A stretch of 64,000 nt of DNA from positions 98,501-162,500 of the forward strand of contig CAJQUW010009258.1 of the NCBI GenBank assembly GCA_907163375.1, given 5' to 3'. The position numbers were made by a program, and so were the translations under genes. This document shows positions 1-11,664 of this stretch, one piece after another. The DNA is from Prostheceraeus crozeri. Its lineage: Eukaryota > Platyhelminthes > Polycladida > Euryleptidae. Position 1 is the first letter of the stretch; every line of letters starts with the position of its first letter. The notes beneath the pieces are model-generated. The model had not been told where the DNA came from, did no database searches, and worked only from the letters and a program-made list of their open reading frames with translations.

Positions 1-935
1 CTGGATCACTGCTTTTGTTCAACACCTACCTCTCCATGACCGTTCTTAAATCTCCGATCTCTCGCTGATTGCTCGATTCCATTCTTGTTGGGCAACCACA
101 GCGCTTCTTGCCCGTACGGTAGCCACAGATGACATCTTTCCCCAGACCAACACCTTCAGGCACAATTATGAGAAGGAAATTTTGCCACTTCTTTAAATCA
201 TTCTCGAAATTTGTTAAAGGCGCAATGAAATTGAGGACAGGGGTTGGGAAATCCCATATTTTCCATCTTGAGAATACATCGATTTTTTTCGGAATGACAT
301 CGTTACTTTGTTATTCCAATCACTTTCTGTTTTCAGATTGAAGTTCTTCTCAAATATTTAAAGGCATAATAGGATATCAATGACTTGCTTGACTCTTGCC
401 AAATAAAGAGAGTTATCCAGAGGAATATCAGTTTTTATCCGTGTACTGAAACCTTCGCTCCCCTCCCCCTACCGAAAATTTCATCTAGTTCCTTCCTGAA
501 CGAAGCAAGATGCGAACTCCAAATGTAAGATAGCTTATTCTCTACGTATTCCACACCTTTCCACAAAATTTTGAATTACATCGGCTTAATATTTCCGTCA
601 CAATGATATTTCAGAAAAAATTGAGGGTACGACAGATTTGTCGAATTTTGCACTATTTTCGCTTTGAATGTTTTCAGGTGTCCTAATATGATATTAAAAC
701 TATTTCAATTTATAAAAGAAAGTGTTCTCGTGTCAATTTGAAAAGAAAAAGATAATTCCCGTGTATATTCTACGTAGACTTGGACGTTTTCGCAATTACA
801 CCGGATTATAAAATACAAACTTACTACTATTCATTGGTATTTCCAATCTCAACGTGTTACTACTTATATCTTTTTATGCTGATATTCTGACTCGTCATCA
901 TAATTTGAATTTTTTCAAATGTTTCTTATATATTT

Positions 936-942
<7 letters not shown>
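1..942. other. No gene recognised
   Basis: This AT-rich stretch has no feature I can name. A frame on the minus strand is open for about 94 codons between 310 and 26. It has no ATG near its open end and resembles no family I recognise, so it may be chance or the remnant of an old element. Confidence 0.4.

Positions 943-983
<41 letters not shown>
943..983. repeat. TA microsatellite
   Basis: A run of TA dinucleotides lies directly against the left terminus of the hAT element at 982. The same repeat resumes past its right end at 2484, so the element appears to have inserted into a TA tract. Confidence 0.9.
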
Positions 984-987
<4 letters not shown>

Positions 988-2484
988 TTTTAAAAAACAT
1001 GTTTTTTATTCGCGTGTTTTTTAATAGGTGTTTTTTATTGTTTTAAATGTTTTTTATTGTTTTAAAATGTTTTTTATTCATTTAGCGCAACGGCATTTTG
1101 TTATCAGAAGACATATACTTTATAAACGTTGCATGCCGCCTATATTACTAGATTTTAAGTCTGCTGTTTCAGTCAAAACAAGAACATTTTTTATTGCGAG
1201 AAGACCTTACTCGGTCTTGGAAGATCAGAAGATTCAGGAGGATGCGAAGAGGTTGATGGTGCAGCTGATGATGTCACTGAGCTGGCTATACCATTTCTAT
1301 CCAGGTCAAAAAAGTTGAACAAGCAGGCTGGGTCGGCTGTATTCCGCTTTCCGTATTAACTTTTTTGACAACATTTTCAGGGCAATTCTTACATTTCACG
1401 AGGTGATCAAGAAGACGCGATGTCCCAACTTTCGATGCCCATCGACAAAAGACACACTTCTTCTCATCTTTCTTCTGATCGTCGGATTCAGAGGATTCAG
1501 AAAATAAAAAATATTTGGTCACAATCTTCGATTTTGGTCTTCCGCGTACTGTTGACATGTCAATCGACGAATAAGAAGTTGAATGAAAAACAACTGTCAG
1601 TGGATACATATCCTCTAAGTTGAAATGTGATTGGTTGAGTCACGTTAACAGCAAAAAGTTTTACATCTTTTCTCGAAATCAGCAGCGAGAAGGATGGGCT
1701 GAGACTGACTGTCCACTTCATTGTCTTGATAAGCCACACCTCAAACTCGCCGTCACTTCAAAGGGAACCGATGCTTCATAATTATCGAAAATTTTACTTG
1801 CCATAATTTAGAAATCACTTATGCTATTGACATCTCCTTCAAATTTGGTTCATAAACATGTTAATCCCAGTGAAATCGGTAAAGAAATAACACGGTAAGA
1901 GCGAAAAAATCATTTCGATGCTTTATTAAACGTCTGTGGTAGCAATGTCGCTCAAATACACATCAAAGAAGCCGACAGTCACCAAATCAATTTTTTGTAA
2001 TTACTCTTCGTGCAGGTGGCCATTTTTAATGAAAGAAACTGCAAAATGATCCCGTTTATTCACAGAACTATACGCAGCAGACCAATGTACTCAAAAATGC
2101 TTTGATACAATGAGACTCAAAATGTTAGTCAAATATGAAAATGACAAATAGGGATTGGCAGCTTCTAAATACTAGATGCTATGATCGCTTGAGGGAATGG
2201 CTCCGATGAGTTTATTTTGATTGACTGCAAAGGCTTTGCTATTTAAGCCCCCTGGTTTGCTCTATTTCTATCAAGCTTGTCTTACAAATTTTTGCAGTTT
2301 GAGGAAATTAGGAGAAGTTTTGATCGATAGAATGGATTCATGATCCTTTTATTGATGAATTTTCATCTTTTCAGAAATAATAATAAACAATAAAAAAACA
2401 CCTGTTTTTTATTCTGGTGTTTTAAACATGTTTTAAAACAAATGTTTTTTGTTTTAAAACTAGAGGTGTTTTTTAAAATCCCTA
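982..2484 (-). mobile_element. Non-autonomous hAT-like element (1.5 kb)
   Basis: The two ends form imperfect inverted repeats starting TAGGG: TAGGGTTTTTAAAAAACA on the left and, in reverse complement, TAGGGATTTTAAAAAACA on the right. They continue as T-rich inverted sequence with repeated GTTTTTTATT motifs for about 90 bp. TATATATA on both sides fits an 8-bp hAT target duplication, but the flanking microsatellite makes that unprovable. The only coding remnant is a BED zinc finger on the minus strand (1286-1609). No catalytic domain is visible, so this looks like an internally deleted, transposase-dependent copy. The hAT assignment rests on the TAGGG ends plus the BED finger. Confidence 0.65.
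1286..1609 (-). pseudogene. BED-type zinc finger remnant of a hAT transposase
   Basis: A 107-residue frame carries a BED finger in its second half: a CVFC pair, then a LLDHLVKC segment supplying the histidine and last cysteine. A basic, serine-rich stretch precedes it. In hAT transposases this N-terminal finger binds the element's ends. The frame stops about 30 residues after the finger, far short of a usual 500-700 residue transposase, and the RNase H-like catalytic core is absent. It could make a short DNA-binding peptide, but more likely it is debris of the deleted transposase gene. Confidence 0.55.
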
Positions 2485-2680
2485 TATATATATATATAAT
2501 TAAATGCAAGTTAGATCAAAGATTCATTGCCATTACTTCAAGTTTCACGATAACAAAATGGTCATCGATCATCAGATGTCAATAAATGAATATATATAGC
2601 CAATATATATTTATAAAACTAAATAAGACAAAGCAAAATGCTTGAATTATATCCAAAAATGATCCCCAAAGAAAACACAG

Positions 2681-2919
2681 TGTAAGTAAAAACGCGAATT
2701 CCAAATAGCAAAGACGCACTTTATTTGCAGACGTGGATATTTATACCTGTATAACAATGGCATAAAACAACTCACGAAACATGCACAATAATGAAATGTT
2801 ATTATCATGAAACGTCACCAGAACACTTGATAATAGGATGTCAGGCATGCGGTCGAGAGTCGGATTGCTATGTCCTAAGACAGTGAACAATAGAGAATTA
2901 GAAATACAACACGCTCACA
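2681..2919 (-). repeat. LTR (3' LTR in element orientation)
   Basis: This is a 239-bp direct repeat of 6623-6861, beginning TGTAAG and ending CTCACA on the plus strand. By eye no difference from its partner is seen. CACAG immediately outside matches the other flank. Confidence 0.9.
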
Positions 2920-5900
2920 CGCTCCCTAGTTTCTTAAGAAACTAATATACAAAAGTATATATTATATACGAAACAATATAAGGTCTGCTATCTGTAATCA
3001 ACGACATGGTCACCTTGAAAAATAGGTCTTTTAGTCACGCGACTACTCCTTCGGGGTACCGCCTCAGAATCAATTTCGACATCGCTATCATTCGTCAAAG
3101 AGCAGTATTTCGTTTCTAAGTCGACTTCGGTAGATTCCCTGCAATAAGGTACCAGTCTTAAATGCGATACATGACGAGAGACATTTATATCATCTAACTC
3201 AACTGAAACACTCGAAATGATTTTTGTCACGACGTGTGGACCGCTCCAAACGTCATCACATCGGGAGGAAGGAGGCTTAAGAAAAACTTTATCGCCAACA
3301 AGAAAAGGATTACGGTCTTTATCAAAGTAATTATCGTTTACCTCGTAATTCAATTTGGGTCGTTCTATCTCAATGCGATCAGCTGTAACATCCGGCTTTC
3401 TAGACTTCGCACAGAAAACTAATTCGTAAGGTGTTGAATCGTTTTTACCTTTTGTATTATTAACCCAGAAAACGGCCTCTGCGAGGGATTTTCCTGTACG
3501 CTTTACGGTTCTCTTAACGGTACGATGAACCCGCTCAACCACCGAGTTTCCCTGGGGCCTATAAGCGGAAGTCAAGACCTGTTGAACTTTCCACTTATCT
3601 AACAGCTCATTAAACTCGCGGCTACGGAAAACTGTCCCGTTATCACTCATTATGTACGCTGGGGGACCAAATTCTGCGAAGATCTGTTCAATGTTGAAAG
3701 CTATCTCAGTGGAGGATTCATTTCTTAAGCTACGCCAGATTGTAAAATCTGGAAGCAGTATCGATAACGGATAAATAAGGTCTACCGTCTACATGAGTTA
3801 CATCAGTGCCTAAAACTTCCCAAACATTATTCGCGGATATCGATCCTTTGTCCCAACTAAAGCGATTCGAAGGGTCTATGCGGGTACAAGTTGCACAATC
3901 GCCAATGACGGCCTTAATATCAGATTTTGAAACGGATTTATTTTTATACCGCTCTTTACATAATTCATATGTTCGATTCGTGCCAAAATGGTTGATTTCA
4001 TGAACAAACTTGATGTCAGCGTAATCAACGCTATCTAGTTTCTCCCTGACCCATGAATTAGGCACTCTAGTCAATGAATCTGCTTTGTTTAAACTTGACT
4101 CAATCCAAACGACCTGTACTGCCAACTGTTCCTCACGGATAATGTCTGAAATAATATTAAGTATACGCTTAATCAAAACTTCTGCGAGTGCACGAGTCTT
4201 AACATTTCTTGTCTTATGAATAACAGATTGCAACCATCTATAAACTGAGATGGAGTCAGTTTTGATCGTAATGTCCCTCTTACCCCATTTTAAGGCAAGA
4301 TTCAGGCCTTTGATAGCTGCGTCTAATTCAGACCGGTTTATATGCGTAGCATCATCCTTCGGGCGCAGCCAAGCCGCATCCTCGACCACCTGACCTTCAA
4401 CCTCTAAATAAACCCCGTAGGCTAGAGAACTGGAGTCAGTCCAGACCGTGATTGGAGCTTTAGGATCAACCTCCCACATGCCTCCGACAGGGTCAGACAC
4501 TTTCAGTCGAACATCTATTTCTCGAATCAAACTCATTATTTTTTCCGAAACTGGGTCATCCCACCTAGTATGATCTTCGGCAGTGCACCGCTGTACAAAC
4601 GCGCAGGCGACTCGAAGCCATCCCGCCACGGGGTAATGTCCTAAACATTCTCCTATGTACTTATGTGCTTCACGCCGCGTAAGAATGTTAGCTATTAAGG
4701 GCAGAGAACCGTCTCTGCGCCATCTCAACCCTGAGTCCACACATAGTCCCAGTAATCTAACGTCTCCTTTACCAACTTTTTGTGACTCTTTTGTTATAAG
4801 GCCCCAATTATTCAGATGGGACCTGACCTTTTCGCATGAGACAACCGATTCAGAGACATATATATCGTCAATGTAACTAGAAGTACCTTCCTTGATTTTC
4901 TGGTCACCCTGCAATACTCGTGTAACTATAGCTGTCATTATTTTTGGGGCTGAGGCCAAGCCGAAACCAAGCCTCGTCAACAGAAAGTCACTTCCTTTCC
5001 ACCTAACAGCTTGGTATGCCCATAAACTCGGATCAATTTCTACCTGTAGATAGGCACGCTTCAAATCAATAATAGAACACTTAGGCCCCAGTTGCCGCCA
5101 CTGACGCAACGTGTCAGCACAAGTAGGAGTAGCTTCAGCAGTATGAGACTCAATGGATTCGTTTAAACTTCTATAGTCCAAGACAGGGCGAACTTTAACG
5201 GTATCGCCCTTCTGCTGACGCACAGCAATAATCGGTAAGTACCTTTTTATTTTCCCATGGAAACTTACGTCATGCCTTACTAATATGCCCTCATTAATCC
5301 AGTCATTTATTTCAGCATCACACGGTGATTTATCCTGCTCATCGATAATATTATACGGTATCTTACAATCGGATCCTGGTTCTAAATTTTGTCTCCAATT
5401 CCACCTTACGCACCATCTACTTCCATTAAAAGTAGCAACAAAATCCTTATCATGAATATCATCACTATGCAATACCGAAACTACAGGCCCTTTACTATAG
5501 GGAAAATCTACTTTTAGCTCAGTACCTGGACGTACGCGTGGATGTAATATTAAACCCGTTCTCTCAAATACATTCGAACCCAAAATGATATCAATACCAG
5601 TAGGTAGATCAGTTTCTAAGACTACATATGCATTAATGGGTCCCAGCTCTTCATTATTATCAGTTATCACACTACTCAAAACAACATACGTATACGCACA
5701 TACATTATGCCTACCAAAAGATTGAAGACTAATGTAGGACCTAGACCGACTCTCATTCCCAACCACATGCTCACCAATGACAGAAGTCACAGATCCAGTG
5801 TCGATCAGCGCGTTCATCCTTTGCCCATTGACATTCATTGGACGTGAGATTTGTGCACCGGTGATTTCCGTCGCCGCAGCCATGCTCGCACTTGCCTGTT

Positions 5901-6622
5901 GTTGACGGTGTGGGCAAAATCGCTGAATATGCCCTTTCTCGTTACAAAAGAAACAGGTGATAATACAGCTGGCCTTCTCATGGCCAAAGCGGCGACAGCC
6001 TTGACAGCGAACCATTTGCTTGGAGACTTTCATTTGGCTGTTTTGCGGACCCATCGTCGCAGCGACTGCGGTGGGTAAGGCATCTCGAGTTGCCAAAAGC
6101 GCCTTCGCCGTAGACAGAACATCTTGGAGCTTCATCTCTTCGCCGTCTTGGATATACACCTTCTCCTTTACATCAGCTGGTAACGCATCGATCACAGCTA
6201 ACGATACCAGCTCCTCATCAGGATCTTTGCCAGTGATAACCTTCAACAATGTCTTTGCATCATCTGCGATGATGTCGATCTGTTCGCCAGGCCACAAACG
6301 GAGGGATTTGAGTTTTAGCCAGGCACTTGCCTTGTTAAGTCCATAAACTCTCTTCAAAGCCTTCATCACAACTTTAAAGTCATTTTTATCTGTTGGCTCC
6401 AATTGATCCAGGTCGCGAAAGCAGGACCATCCAAAAATAGAGGCATCATTCGAGCCATCTCAGCCTCTAAATCCTTTGGGGCGGTTACTATAGACACCGC
6501 TGTCTCGTATCGTCTGAACCATTGATCAATATTTTCATCACGCTCACCCTTGAATCTCTTCACGATATCGACCAACTTTAACGAGCCGCTCATGTTCAGC
6601 AAGACAAACGGCCGTGATAGCT

Positions 6623-6861
6623 TGTAAGTAAAAACGCGAATTCCAAATAGCAAAGACGCACTTTATTTGCAGACGTGGATATTTATACCTGTATAACAAT
6701 GGCATAAAACAACTCACGAAACATGCACAATAATGAAATGTTATTATCATGAAACGTCACCAGAACACTTGATAATAGGATGTCAGGCATGCGGTCGAGA
6801 GTCGGATTGCTATGTCCTAAGACAGTGAACAATAGAGAATTAGAAATACAACACGCTCACA
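6623..6861 (-). repeat. LTR (5' LTR in element orientation)
   Basis: This 239-bp repeat appears identical to 2681-2919. It would carry the element's promoter because coding reads leftward from here. CACAG follows at 6862-6866. The uninterrupted Penelope tail at 9111-9130 shows a single CACAG (as CTGTG), which confirms the target duplication. Confidence 0.9.
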
Positions 6862-7452
6862 CACAGTATCAAATAAAATCCCCGACCGATTTCACTTCAT
6901 TCTCAGAAGCTTGTCAAGGGAATGATTTATTAATTAAATCTATGTATATGCATAAAGATAAAATTCAAACTGAAATAGCACTCAGCGCAGGTTTCAGCAA
7001 CTCAATGATACGGTGTTCCATATCTTCCCTATCAACCTTGGCTTTCGACGGTGATATCTGATAGAGAGGAGCAGCCTCAAATTTCTTTGATAATGAACTC
7101 CCACAAGAAGCTGTGTGCTTGCTCATGCCTAAGATCCTATACTCTGGACGAAACATTTGCTGCCTATGTACTGTGAGCCTGTTCCTAAAAATATCTCCGG
7201 TCTGACCTATATAGAATTCTTGGCAACCTAGGCACCTAATAAAATCAATAACATTCTTCGAAGTACAACTTAGATTACGCTTTACCTCAAAGTTTCTTTC
7301 GCAATTACCAACCTTAAATTGGATGGTTTTTCCCGTTACTAAAATATCACAGCAACCGCACCTAGGTTGTTCACACTTAGTAATACCAGTCATAGTCCTT
7401 CTATTGTTAAGACTCAAGATATTCAGGAGGGACCTAGGTTGCCTGAAAGACC

Positions 7453-7505
7453 TTCATCGATGATAGTTGCTAGATGATAAACCTGATAGATGATAGTTGC
7501 TTCAT
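7453..7505. repeat. Junction of the two inverted Penelope copies, with a 13-bp repeat
   Basis: GATGATAGTTGCT occurs at 7459-7471 and again at 7489-7501, exactly where the minus copy ends and the plus copy begins. Such short junction repeats are what template jumping or end joining during target-primed reverse transcription can leave. Confidence 0.6.
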
Positions 7506-9145
7506 AGATGAAGTTATGAAACCTTTTCTTCCACATATACCAAGTTATTGTAGACAATGTAGAGTTACCTACCATTTCATTGATAAAATTTCTAACTCTA
7601 ATTTTGATAATACAGATGATATACTTTTTGTCTCGTTTGATGTAGTATCTTTATACACAAGCATTCCGAATTCACTGGGTTTAGAATCTATTGACTTTTG
7701 GCTGAGATCAGACATTGGACAAACCGTTATTCCTTCAAGGTTCTCAAAGGACTTCTTAATAGGTGCAATCAAAATATTAGAAAACAACGACTTCACGTTT
7801 GAGGATAAGACGTATCTACAGATAGCTGGTACTGTCATGGGCACAAAAATGGCCCCTACTTATGCAATACTTGTGATGGCATACCTTGAACAAAGAATGT
7901 ACGTAATCGTTGAGGATGTTTTTGATCATGAGAGTGTAACTTTTGTAAGGAATAATTGGATTCGCTACATAGATGATTGCTTTATTTTATGGAACAACAA
8001 ATATGGCATTATAACAGAATTCAATAACATTTTAAATAGATTGAAGAACAATATAAGATTTACCCTAGAATGTAAAACTGATTGCATAAATTTCTTAGAT
8101 GTCCACTTATATAAATCTAATAATAAGTTAGAAACTGATATTCATCGTTAAGTAACTGACAGTCGTACATATGTTTCTTTTAACTCTGGTCATCCTAAAC
8201 ATGTTTTGGTAAATATACCTTTTACTTTAGCTACGCGCATTTATAGGATCGTCTCTGATGAACGTCATCAAAAGAAACACCCTTTTTCCGAATTGAAGCA
8301 TGCTCTCATGAGATTAAATTATCCGGAATCACTAATTGATCGCCAAGTTGAACGTGCCAAAAACGTACTTTATGCCAGACCTAGTGACAGAAACACGTCT
8401 GCTATCAATGATGACGTTATTCCTTTTGTATGCACCTTTAATAAGAACAATCCAAATCTATATTCGAAGGTGGTCGCTCCAGCCTATAACAGTCTTAGAT
8501 TAATGGAACCCTTTAAGCAGACTAGAATGGTTCGGTCTTTCAGGCAACCTAGATCCCTCCTGAATATCTTGAGTCTTAACAATAGAAGGACTATGACTGG
8601 TATTACTAAGTGTGAACAACCTAGGTGCGGTTGCTGTGATATTTTAGTAACGGGAAAAACCATCCAATTTAAGGTTGGTAATTGCGAAAGAAACTTTGAG
8701 GTAAAGCGTAATCTAAGTTGTACTTCGAAGAATGTTATTGATTTTATTAGGTGCCTAGGTTGCCAAGAATTCTATATAGGTCAGACCGGAGATATTTTCA
8801 GGAACAGGCTCACAATACATAGGCAGCAAATGTTTCGTCCAGAGTATAGGATCTTAGGCATGAGCAAGCACACAGCTTCTTGTGGGAGTTCATTATCAAA
8901 GAAATTTGAGGCTGCTCCTCTCTATCAGATATCACCGTCGAAAGTCAAGGTTGATAGGGAAGATATGGAACACCGTATCATTGAGTTGCTGAAACCTGCG
9001 CTGAATGCTATTTCAGTTTGAATTTTATCTTTATGCATATACATAGATTTAATTAATAAATCATTCCCTTGACAAGCTTCTGAGAATGAAGTGAAACCGG
9101 TCGGGGATTTTATTTGATACTGTGTTTTCTTTGGGGATCATTCTT

Positions 9146-9147
<2 letters not shown>
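7455..9147 (+). mobile_element. Penelope-like element, plus-strand copy (RT plus GIY-YIG)
   Basis: The plus strand encodes reverse transcriptase motifs in order: FDVVSLYTSIP near 7640, a GTVMGTKMAPTYA block near 7840, RYIDDCFILW near 7970, and FLDVHLY near 8095. A thumb and linker follow, then a GIY-YIG endonuclease with EFYIGQTGDIF near 8770, ending at 9021. This order is diagnostic of Penelope-like elements, which nick DNA with GIY-YIG and prime from the nick. The 5' part is missing and the frame is interrupted about once, so the copy is not functional. The tail ends near 9147 in a TA tract. Confidence 0.88.

Positions 9148-9180
<33 letters not shown>
9148..9180. repeat. TA microsatellite
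   Basis: A TA run lies directly after the 3' end of the plus-strand Penelope copy. An AAT-rich stretch follows to about 9200. Confidence 0.85.
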
Positions 9181-9181
<1 letters not shown>

Positions 9182-9433
9182 ATAAAAATAATAATAAAAA
9201 GTTTGGAAAAGACCTTCTTTCGTAACTATAAGTACTTTTAGTTTCACGGCGAACCGATCATCATACGAGTTAACAAAGGAAGTGTTAATAATTTTGAATT
9301 TTAAAGTGACTTCAGTAGAAGTCATACTGCTGTAAATTCATAGAAGTTAAGTTATGTAGAAAATCTTAGGTAGGCCAACATAGAATTTTTACTTGATGGA
9401 AGAAAGTTGGAACTTTTTCCTATGTCTGCAGGT

Positions 9434-9477
<44 letters not shown>

Positions 9478-9533
9478 ATTTCGAGGAATTGAATCAATTT
9501 CCGTCAAAGTGCTCAACTGTGAAAGGAGCAACG
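9181..9533. other. AT-rich spacer with a second TA tract
   Basis: No gene is recognised. A TA microsatellite with one GT interruption occupies about 9434-9477, next to the following inverted-repeat element. Confidence 0.6.
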
Positions 9534-9535
9534 TA

Positions 9536-9938
9536 TACCCAAAGTTAGGAGGAAAAAGTTTGCAAACCCTTCAACCAAGTAACGAAAAGGTGCGACCTCT
9601 GTCTCAGCGAGAAGTTTTTTATTTTGGACCACGACGGTGATAACCTACTCAACAAGCGGAATGAACTTGTCTCCAAATGCAGGCACCGAAATAAGTATTT
9701 GCTATCAAGACATTAACTTTCTTTGTGTCCTGCTTTGCAAAGGTCACGATAAACACCGAATGCATATTCTTCTATTGTAACTGTGCATATTTCTTTAAAT
9801 TGTAAAGGTCACGGTTACTCCGATTACATATTTACTTCAATATTTTAACTTTGTAAAATTCGTTCCTTAGCTTTGGCTGATGATTGTGTTAACATGAAAC
9901 TCTGAGTACCGAGTTCTGAGTTTTTCCTCCTAACTTTG

Positions 9939-9942
<4 letters not shown>
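9536..9942. mobile_element. Small inverted-repeat element (MITE-like, about 0.4 kb)
   Basis: TACCCAAAGTTAGGAGGAAA at the left end is matched in reverse complement at the right end, giving inverted repeats of about 22 bp. TA lies on both flanks, which suits a Tc1/mariner-type or similar TA-targeting MITE. The interior has no coding potential. The right flank runs straight into a TA microsatellite, so the exact edge and the TA duplication are not certain. Confidence 0.6.

Positions 9943-9984
<42 letters not shown>
9941..9984. repeat. TA microsatellite
   Basis: A TA run lies between the small inverted-repeat element and the next Penelope fragment. Confidence 0.85.
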
Positions 9985-9986
<2 letters not shown>

Positions 9987-9989
9987 GAA

Positions 9990-10545
9990 ATTAAAATTGA
10001 AAACACGACTTTTACTTATAAGCATAAGCGCTTTCTTTTCTTCAGATGCTTTATAAGTAATGAGATTTAGATAACATGCTATTTGCAAAATTTGAAATAT
10101 ACATCACAAAGTTAGTCATTAGAAATAACATGGAAATTTAGGACATATTTCAAAGTCATAGGATTCTATCAAATATCTTTCTTTGTTTTTTCTCTCTACA
10201 TCACAATCAGAAAACATCTTATAAAAAGGGAAGATAGAAAAAGATTTTCGTCCACATACATCTAAATGTTCACTTAAACCTATCTGTCTATAATTAGGGT
10301 TGTTAATCTGTTGTTTGTGAATTCTTGTTCTGCACCTTATTGTATATTTAGTCTCGCCAATGTAATATTGGTTGCATCCGTGGCATGTAATTACGTAGAT
10401 AACATTTTGTGTTGAGCATGACATGTCATGTCTTATTGTAAAAATCTTTCCATTGAAATTATACATAGATCCTTCCCTCAAATAACTACAAGTTCCACAT
10501 CTAGGATTTTCACATTTCTTTACAGAAAATATTGTTTGTTGTTAG
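9990..10545 (-). mobile_element. Penelope-like fragment, GIY-YIG domain (second family)
   Basis: The minus strand from about 10535 to 10119 encodes a CENPRCGTC zinc-ribbon-like segment, then a GIY-YIG endonuclease (QYYIGETKYTIRCR) and a C-terminal helix. The residues differ strongly from the copy at 7455-9147, so this is a different Penelope family. The reverse transcriptase is absent. Only the 3' portion was inserted or survives. Confidence 0.75.
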
Positions 10546-10678
10546 TTTCGAACTGCATAAAATTCTCTTGAGACTTTTTGTTTGTCGTTTACTTATAATG
10601 AATTATAAGTTATTATATAAAATATATAAATTATATAAAATAGTTATTAATATTTTTCTTGTTATATGTATATATATA

Positions 10679-10813
10679 CGAGGGGTGATTGATAAGTTCG
10701 CGGCCTGACATAGAAAGCTTAAAGCCAGGCCATTAATTATGCACATGTGGATTGTGGATTGATACAATGGAATGTGCTGACGGCGCATGACGAGTGATCA
10801 GTCGATCCGGTGA
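10679..10813. repeat. Mariner terminal inverted repeat, left
   Basis: This 135-bp segment is matched in reverse complement by 11530-11664. The end of the transposase frame runs into its inner part. Confidence 0.9.
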
Positions 10814-11466
10814 GTCCGACCAGTCTCTAGGAAGTCCAACAACAAAACTCCCTTCGAATCCCAAAAGATGGAGGCCATGACCTTTCCCGCGGACCTGGTG
10901 ACCTTGGCTTTCCGCGGAGTTGGTGATCCTGGGTGCTTCCATTGTTTCGATTGTTCTTTCGACTCTGGCTGATAGTGGTGAACCCAAGTCTCATCCATCG
11001 TAATGAACCGGTCCATGAAATTTTCAGGATCTCTTGCGAACAGCGCCAGGTTGTCCCTTGAGATGAGAAAGCGGGCTCGTTTGTTCTCTGGTGTGAGCAG
11101 TCGTAGCACCCATCGAGCGGAAACTTTGTTCATGCCAAGTTCATGATGGACACGCTCTTGTGAAATCTTCAGTTCGAAGGCAATCTTTCGCTCGGTTGTA
11201 CGGCGATCATCAAGAATAATCTTTTGAAGATGATCGATCACATCTTCTGTGCTCACTGTCACTGGTCTTCCACAACGGGGATCATCTTCCAAGCTCTCTC
11301 TTCCTTGCTTGAATTCTGAAGCCCACTTCTTGACTGTGGTGTAGGACGGAGCTTTCTCACCAAGTGTTCCAACCATATAATCATGAATCTCCTTTGGTGT
11401 GAGTCCTTTCAAGCCGAGATAACGAATGACAGCTCGATTTGAAACGTGATCCATCTTACGCAACAC
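10798..11466 (-). pseudogene. Truncated mariner transposase
   Basis: The 222-residue frame starts with MLRKMDHVSNRAVIRY. An N-terminal helix-turn-helix pair follows (YTTVKKWASEFKQGRESLEDD, residues about 40-60), then a second DNA-binding helix region and the first catalytic aspartate in MDETWVHHYQPES near residue 158. A complete mariner transposase has about 345 residues with a DD34D triad. This one ends about 120 residues early, in the left inverted repeat, without the second and third aspartates. It cannot cut DNA but may still bind the ends and could act as a repressor. Confidence 0.88.
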
Positions 11467-11529
11467 TTATCTGACTAACTGACTGATAAGTTAGTAATTG
11501 AAGTTAAGTAGCTGTGGTTTACCAACAGT

Positions 11530-11663
11530 TCACCGGATCGACTGATCACTCGTCATGCGCCGTCAGCACATTCCATTGTATCAATCCACAATCCACATGT
11601 GCATAATTAATGGCCTGGCTTTAAGCTTTCTATGTCAGGCCGCGAACTTATCAATCACCCCTC

Positions 11664-11664
<1 letters not shown>
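11530..11664. repeat. Mariner terminal inverted repeat, right
   Basis: This is the reverse complement of 10679-10813. It lies on the 5' side of the transposase frame, separated from the ATG by a 63-bp leader (11467-11529). Confidence 0.9.

Larger units (their letters stand above)
2681..6861 (-). mobile_element. Ty3/gypsy-like LTR retrotransposon
   Basis: This is a fossil-type LTR element of about 4.2 kb on the minus strand. Its 239-bp LTRs begin TGTAAG and end CTCACA, and CACAG (2676-2680 and 6862-6866) forms a 5-bp target duplication. The parts read gag with CCHC knuckles (about 5.9-6.6 kb), aspartic protease with a DTG centre (near 5.8 kb), reverse transcriptase with YIDD (near 4.87 kb), RNase H (about 4.1-4.5 kb), then integrase with an HHCC finger and a C-terminal GPY/F-like module (about 3.0-4.0 kb). 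That order and the GPY/F module indicate Ty3/gypsy kinship. The LTRs look identical, so the insertion is young. The coding region is nearly complete with about two interruptions, some of which may be family read-through. Confidence 0.9.
2650..7452 (-). mobile_element. Penelope-like element, inverted 5'-truncated copy, split by an LTR element
   Basis: The minus strand of 6862-7452 encodes the C-terminal GIY-YIG part of a Penelope-like element (EFYIGQTGDIF, about 150 residues). It differs by only about three residues from the plus-strand copy at 8580-9021. The 3' tail resumes at 2650-2680 on the far side of the LTR element at 2681-6861. Similarity to the plus copy stops abruptly near 7452, so this copy is truncated at its 5' end and holds essentially no reverse transcriptase. 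Inverted truncated partners are a known structural form of Penelope elements. Confidence 0.8.
10679..11664 (-). mobile_element. Mariner element, internally deleted, with 135-bp inverted repeats
   Basis: The element is 986 bp long. It begins CGAGGGGTGATTGATAAG and ends with the reverse complement, and TA lies on each side (10677-10678 and 11665-11666). The inverted repeats match by eye over 135 bp, much longer than the roughly 30 bp usual for mariner. The minus strand codes for the N-terminal two-thirds of a mariner transposase. It can be mobilised only by a related intact transposase. Confidence 0.9.

Noticed and set aside
26-310. Minus-strand frame of about 94 codons with a GTAGGT at its end
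   Set aside because: No start codon at its open end and no recognisable domain. One open frame of this size is not strong evidence for an exon.
943-983. TA tracts as telomeric or CRISPR-like arrays
   Set aside because: Plain dinucleotide microsatellites with no spacers or telomeric unit.
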